DNA from: Paractinoplanes tereljensis
GTDB lineage: Bacteria; Actinomycetota; Actinomycetes; Mycobacteriales; Micromonosporaceae
DNA length: 64,000 nucleotides
Assembly (NCBI RefSeq): GCF_016862435.1
Contig: NZ_BOMY01000006.1
Span: 1 to 64,000 of the forward strand
Reading direction: 5' to 3'
The notes beneath the pieces are model-generated. The model saw only the letters and a list, made by a program, of their open reading frames with translations. It searched no databases and was not told where the DNA came from. Shown in pieces: positions 61,995-64,000 of this stretch (the stretch's first letter is position 1; each line of letters opens with the position of its first letter). Position numbers and translations under genes: made by a program.

Positions 61995-63017
61995 TCAGTC
62001 GATATTGACGGTTAGCGTGCCGATGCCCTCGACCGAGTCCACGTCGACCCGGTTGGTGGCATCGGCCCAGCCGTCCGAGGTGATCACCTTCCCGGGCGTG
62101 ACGTCCTCGTCGACCGAGCCGGCCACGATCACCGTCCCGGCCCCGACGCGCATGGTCAGCCGTACCGGAACGCCATTGGTCTTGATCTTGAGTTGGCTCA
62201 TGCCGTGGGTGATGCGCACCGGCAGGGTCCCGGTCGCCCGGGGCAGGTCCAGGTCGAAGGTGTTCGCGCCGCCGGCCAACTCCAGCGAGGAGAGTTTGCT
62301 CCCGGTGAGGTCGGCGGCCGTCTGGGTGTTGCCGGCGGACAGCTTCAGGGCCCACTTGACCTGGCTGTTCAGCACGATCGTCACCGGCGGCGCGACCGTC
62401 GCCGGGGCCTTGACCAGGGTCAGCCGCAATTTCGTGCCGGAGACGGCGACCTTCGGGGTGACCGCGGTGCCGCCGCCGGCGAGGGTGACCCGGTAGAGGG
62501 TGGTGCCGAGGTTCTGGCTGCGCACGGTGACCGACTTGTCGGACGCCGCCACCTCGAACGTCGCCGCGGCCGGGAGTTTCGGCGCGGCCGACGTCGCTAC
62601 GCTCTGGGTCGGCTTGGAAGTCGGGGGCGTGCTGTACGCCGCGGTGGGCGTGGGGGTCACCACCGTCTCGGTCGCCACCGGCGGGACGGTCCACGGGCTC
62701 GCCACCGGGATGGCGACCGGGGTGTCCGGTTCGGAGTTCGCCTTGACGATCGCCGTCGCCAGCACCGCGCCGACCAGCACAACCACCGCCAGGGCCAGCG
62801 CCAGCAAACCGCCGCGAGCCAGACGCACCCGGCCCGCGTCGTCCGGCGTCACCGGGCGCTGCGGAGGCCCGGCCAGACGCGGCGCCGGCGCCGGCGTGGG
62901 CGTAGGCGCGGCGTGCCGCCCATCGGCCGGCTCCGGGTCGGGCCAGAAGGCGACCATCGGCGGCTTCCGCGGTTCCGGCTGGTCACCGGACCGATTTGTG
63001 GGGGTTGACGGATCCAC
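61995..63017 (-). CDS. membrane-anchored beta-rich protein (DUF4097/adhesin-like)
   Basis: 340 aa from GTG 63017, preceded by GAGAGG; ATG 63059 in frame is an alternative. The N-terminal ~85 residues are Pro-rich and cytosolic, followed by one membrane helix (GGLLALALAVVVLVGAVLAT), a Thr/Pro linker and a ~200-residue beta domain with repeated SV-T-V/L-x-L strands (SGTKLRLTLVKAPATVAP, LAGGANTFDLDLP) resembling a beta-helix or DUF4097-type fold. Its function is unknown. It converges with the SEC-C gene, 3 bp apart. Confidence 0.75.
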   Translation of the reverse strand: MDPSTPTNRSGDQPEPRKPPMVAFWPDPEPADGRHAAPTPTPAPAPRLAGPPQRPVTPDDAGRVRLARGGLLALALAVVVLVGAVLATAIVKANSEPDTPVAIPVASPWTVPPVATETVVTPTPTAAYSTPPTSKPTQSVATSAAPKLPAAATFEVAASDKSVTVRSQNLGTTLYRVTLAGGGTAVTPKVAVSGTKLRLTLVKAPATVAPPVTIVLNSQVKWALKLSAGNTQTAADLTGSKLSSLELAGGANTFDLDLPRATGTLPVRITHGMSQLKIKTNGVPVRLTMRVGAGTVIVAGSVDEDVTPGKVITSDGWADATNRVDVDSVEGIGTLTVNID

Positions 63018-63143
63018 GGTGCTTTTCCTCTCGGCGGACCCCGACAGCGATGCATCCATGGGTACGGACGTGAGGCCGCTTCGGATTGGCGGGCGGCCGA
63101 GAGATCCGTCCCTCGATAGGGTGTCGGCCTACGGGGGTGGGCG

Positions 63144-63629
63144 ATGTTGCGTGTCGGGGTTCGGTTCGCGGTGCTTCCGCTGGTCATCGCGCTGGTGACC
63201 GGCTGTAGTTCCGGCAAGGGTCTGCACGCCGACGTGCGCGACCTGGAGGAGACTCTGGTCGCCACCTATCTGGAGCCGCTCAATACGGCCGGCATCGAGA
63301 CGTCCGTCGTGCGGACCTGTCGGTTCGCGGACGCGGTGGACGCGGCCTGGCACCTGTTGATCGAGGTGCGGGTCGACGCGCCCGAGGACCGGGTGGCCGA
63401 CGTCCTGACACACGAGAAGGTCGTCGTGGTGCGCGGCCGCGAACCGATGATCGTGCAGCAGATCTTCAACGAGCCCAATCAGGGCTGGGACGGCATCCTG
63501 GAGAAGGACGGCGACGGGTCGACGCTGAGCCTGGAACGCAGCTACGTCGACCACGCCGGATGGAAAGACGCGATCGGGTGGGGCGAGGTCTGCGCGGACA
63601 GCCCGCCCGCGCCATCCCCCGTGCCATAG
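63144..63629 (+). CDS. predicted lipoprotein
   Basis: 161 aa from ATG 63144. The signal peptide ends in a lipobox (LVIALVTGC), so the mature protein begins with lipidated Cys and an SSGKG spacer. The rest is a small alpha/beta domain with an ETSVVRTCRFADAVDAAWHL segment and EVRVDAPEDRVADVL. Family not recognised. The next gene (MFS) begins 10 bp after its stop, so they may be co-transcribed. Confidence 0.8.
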   Translation: MLRVGVRFAVLPLVIALVTGCSSGKGLHADVRDLEETLVATYLEPLNTAGIETSVVRTCRFADAVDAAWHLLIEVRVDAPEDRVADVLTHEKVVVVRGREPMIVQQIFNEPNQGWDGILEKDGDGSTLSLERSYVDHAGWKDAIGWGEVCADSPPAPSPVP

Positions 63630-63638
63630 GGTCCTCCG

Positions 63639-64000
63639 GTGCGATCGAGTGATTGGCGGGCTGACTTCCGGCGGCGGTGGGCGGCGTTCGCGGTCGGCGA
63701 GTTCGGCAGCGCGCTCGGCTACTCGGCGCTGCCGATCGTCGCGGTGCTGGTCCTCGGCGCCTCGGACTTCCGGGTCTCGCTGCTGACCGTGCTGGCCGGG
63801 CTGGTCAGCGCGGCGGTGGCGCTGCCGCTCGGGCCGTGGATCGAGCACCACCGGAAAATGCCGGTGATGGTGGTCGCCGATCTGGTGCGCTTCGCCGTGG
63901 TCGCGTCGGTGCCGGTCGCCGCCTGGTTCGGCGTGCTGAGCTACTGGCATCTCTGTCTGGTGGCCGTGGTGCAGATGGCGGCCCGGCTGGCCTTCGACTC
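63639..64000 (+). CDS. MFS transporter (3' end beyond window)
   Basis: The open frame starts at GTG 63639 and runs to the edge (120 codons). It reads WAAFAVGEFGSALGYSALPI, then VAVLVLGASDFRVSLLTVLA, LPLGPWIEHHRKMPVMVVAD and LCLVAVVQMAARLAFDS. This gives the first three to four membrane helices and a cytoplasmic loop with charged H-H-R-K, typical of MFS exporters related to macrolide efflux types. Substrate unknown. Confidence 0.85.
   Translation, partial: MRSSDWRADFRRRWAAFAVGEFGSALGYSALPIVAVLVLGASDFRVSLLTVLAGLVSAAVALPLGPWIEHHRKMPVMVVADLVRFAVVASVPVAAWFGVLSYWHLCLVAVVQMAARLAFD

Overview
This is a high-GC (roughly 70 %) actinobacterial chromosome segment. It carries an actinobacterial-type contractile injection system (CIS), an AfsR/SARP-type regulator, many secreted hydrolases, an LPXTG surface protein, a MerR regulator and cobalamin genes. 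The mix fits a filamentous actinomycete such as Actinoplanes or another Micromonosporaceae. That placement is inference; no rRNA or species marker is present.

Region 1 (1-15.4 kb, all minus strand) is a densely overlapping operon for a phage-tail-like CIS. In transcription order it runs: Pvc16/DUF4255 cap protein, a carboxypeptidase-regulatory-like protein, sheath, tube, a second sheath and second tube, a LysM-type baseplate protein, a 58-aa protein, gpD-like and gpV-like halves of the spike, a protein of unknown function, gp25, baseplate J, a P2 gpI-type tail protein, and an edge-truncated gene ending in DERLG pentapeptide repeats. Region 2 (15.4-20.4 kb, plus strand) diverges from it. It holds a cysteine-bearing coiled-coil protein, a decayed MOSC/ferredoxin-reductase pseudogene and an 804-aa protein with an HNH-like C-terminus. 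I consider the last a candidate CIS cargo toxin.

Region 3 (20.4-25.3 kb) has a rhamnogalacturonan lyase, then a decay zone (LysR remnant, orphan histidine kinase, uridine-kinase remnant, AT-rich patch). Region 4 (24.7-37 kb, minus strand) is a polymorphic toxin locus: a secreted LamG/B-lectin protein, a 2330-aa RHS protein with a HINT domain and deaminase-like toxin tip, and a predicted immunity gene. Region 5 (37-42.2 kb) has an anti-sigma remnant, an O-acyltransferase, a serine-recombinase remnant against a tRNA-Val/Cys/Gly cluster, and an Eis-like acetyltransferase.

Region 6 (42.3-47.6 kb) has a flavinylation/electron-transfer operon (membrane oxidoreductase, FMN-binding protein, ApbE) divergent from cobL-cobM. 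Region 7 (47.6-61 kb) is a secretome region: LPXTG protein, GH5 enzyme, MerR regulator with a structured leader, M4-like metallopeptidase, subtilisin (with a frameshift), a small secreted protein, a lipase, a divergent SARP regulator and a clan GH-A glycosidase. Region 8 (61-64 kb) has a TPR/SEC-C protein, a membrane-anchored beta-rich protein, a lipoprotein and the start of an MFS transporter.
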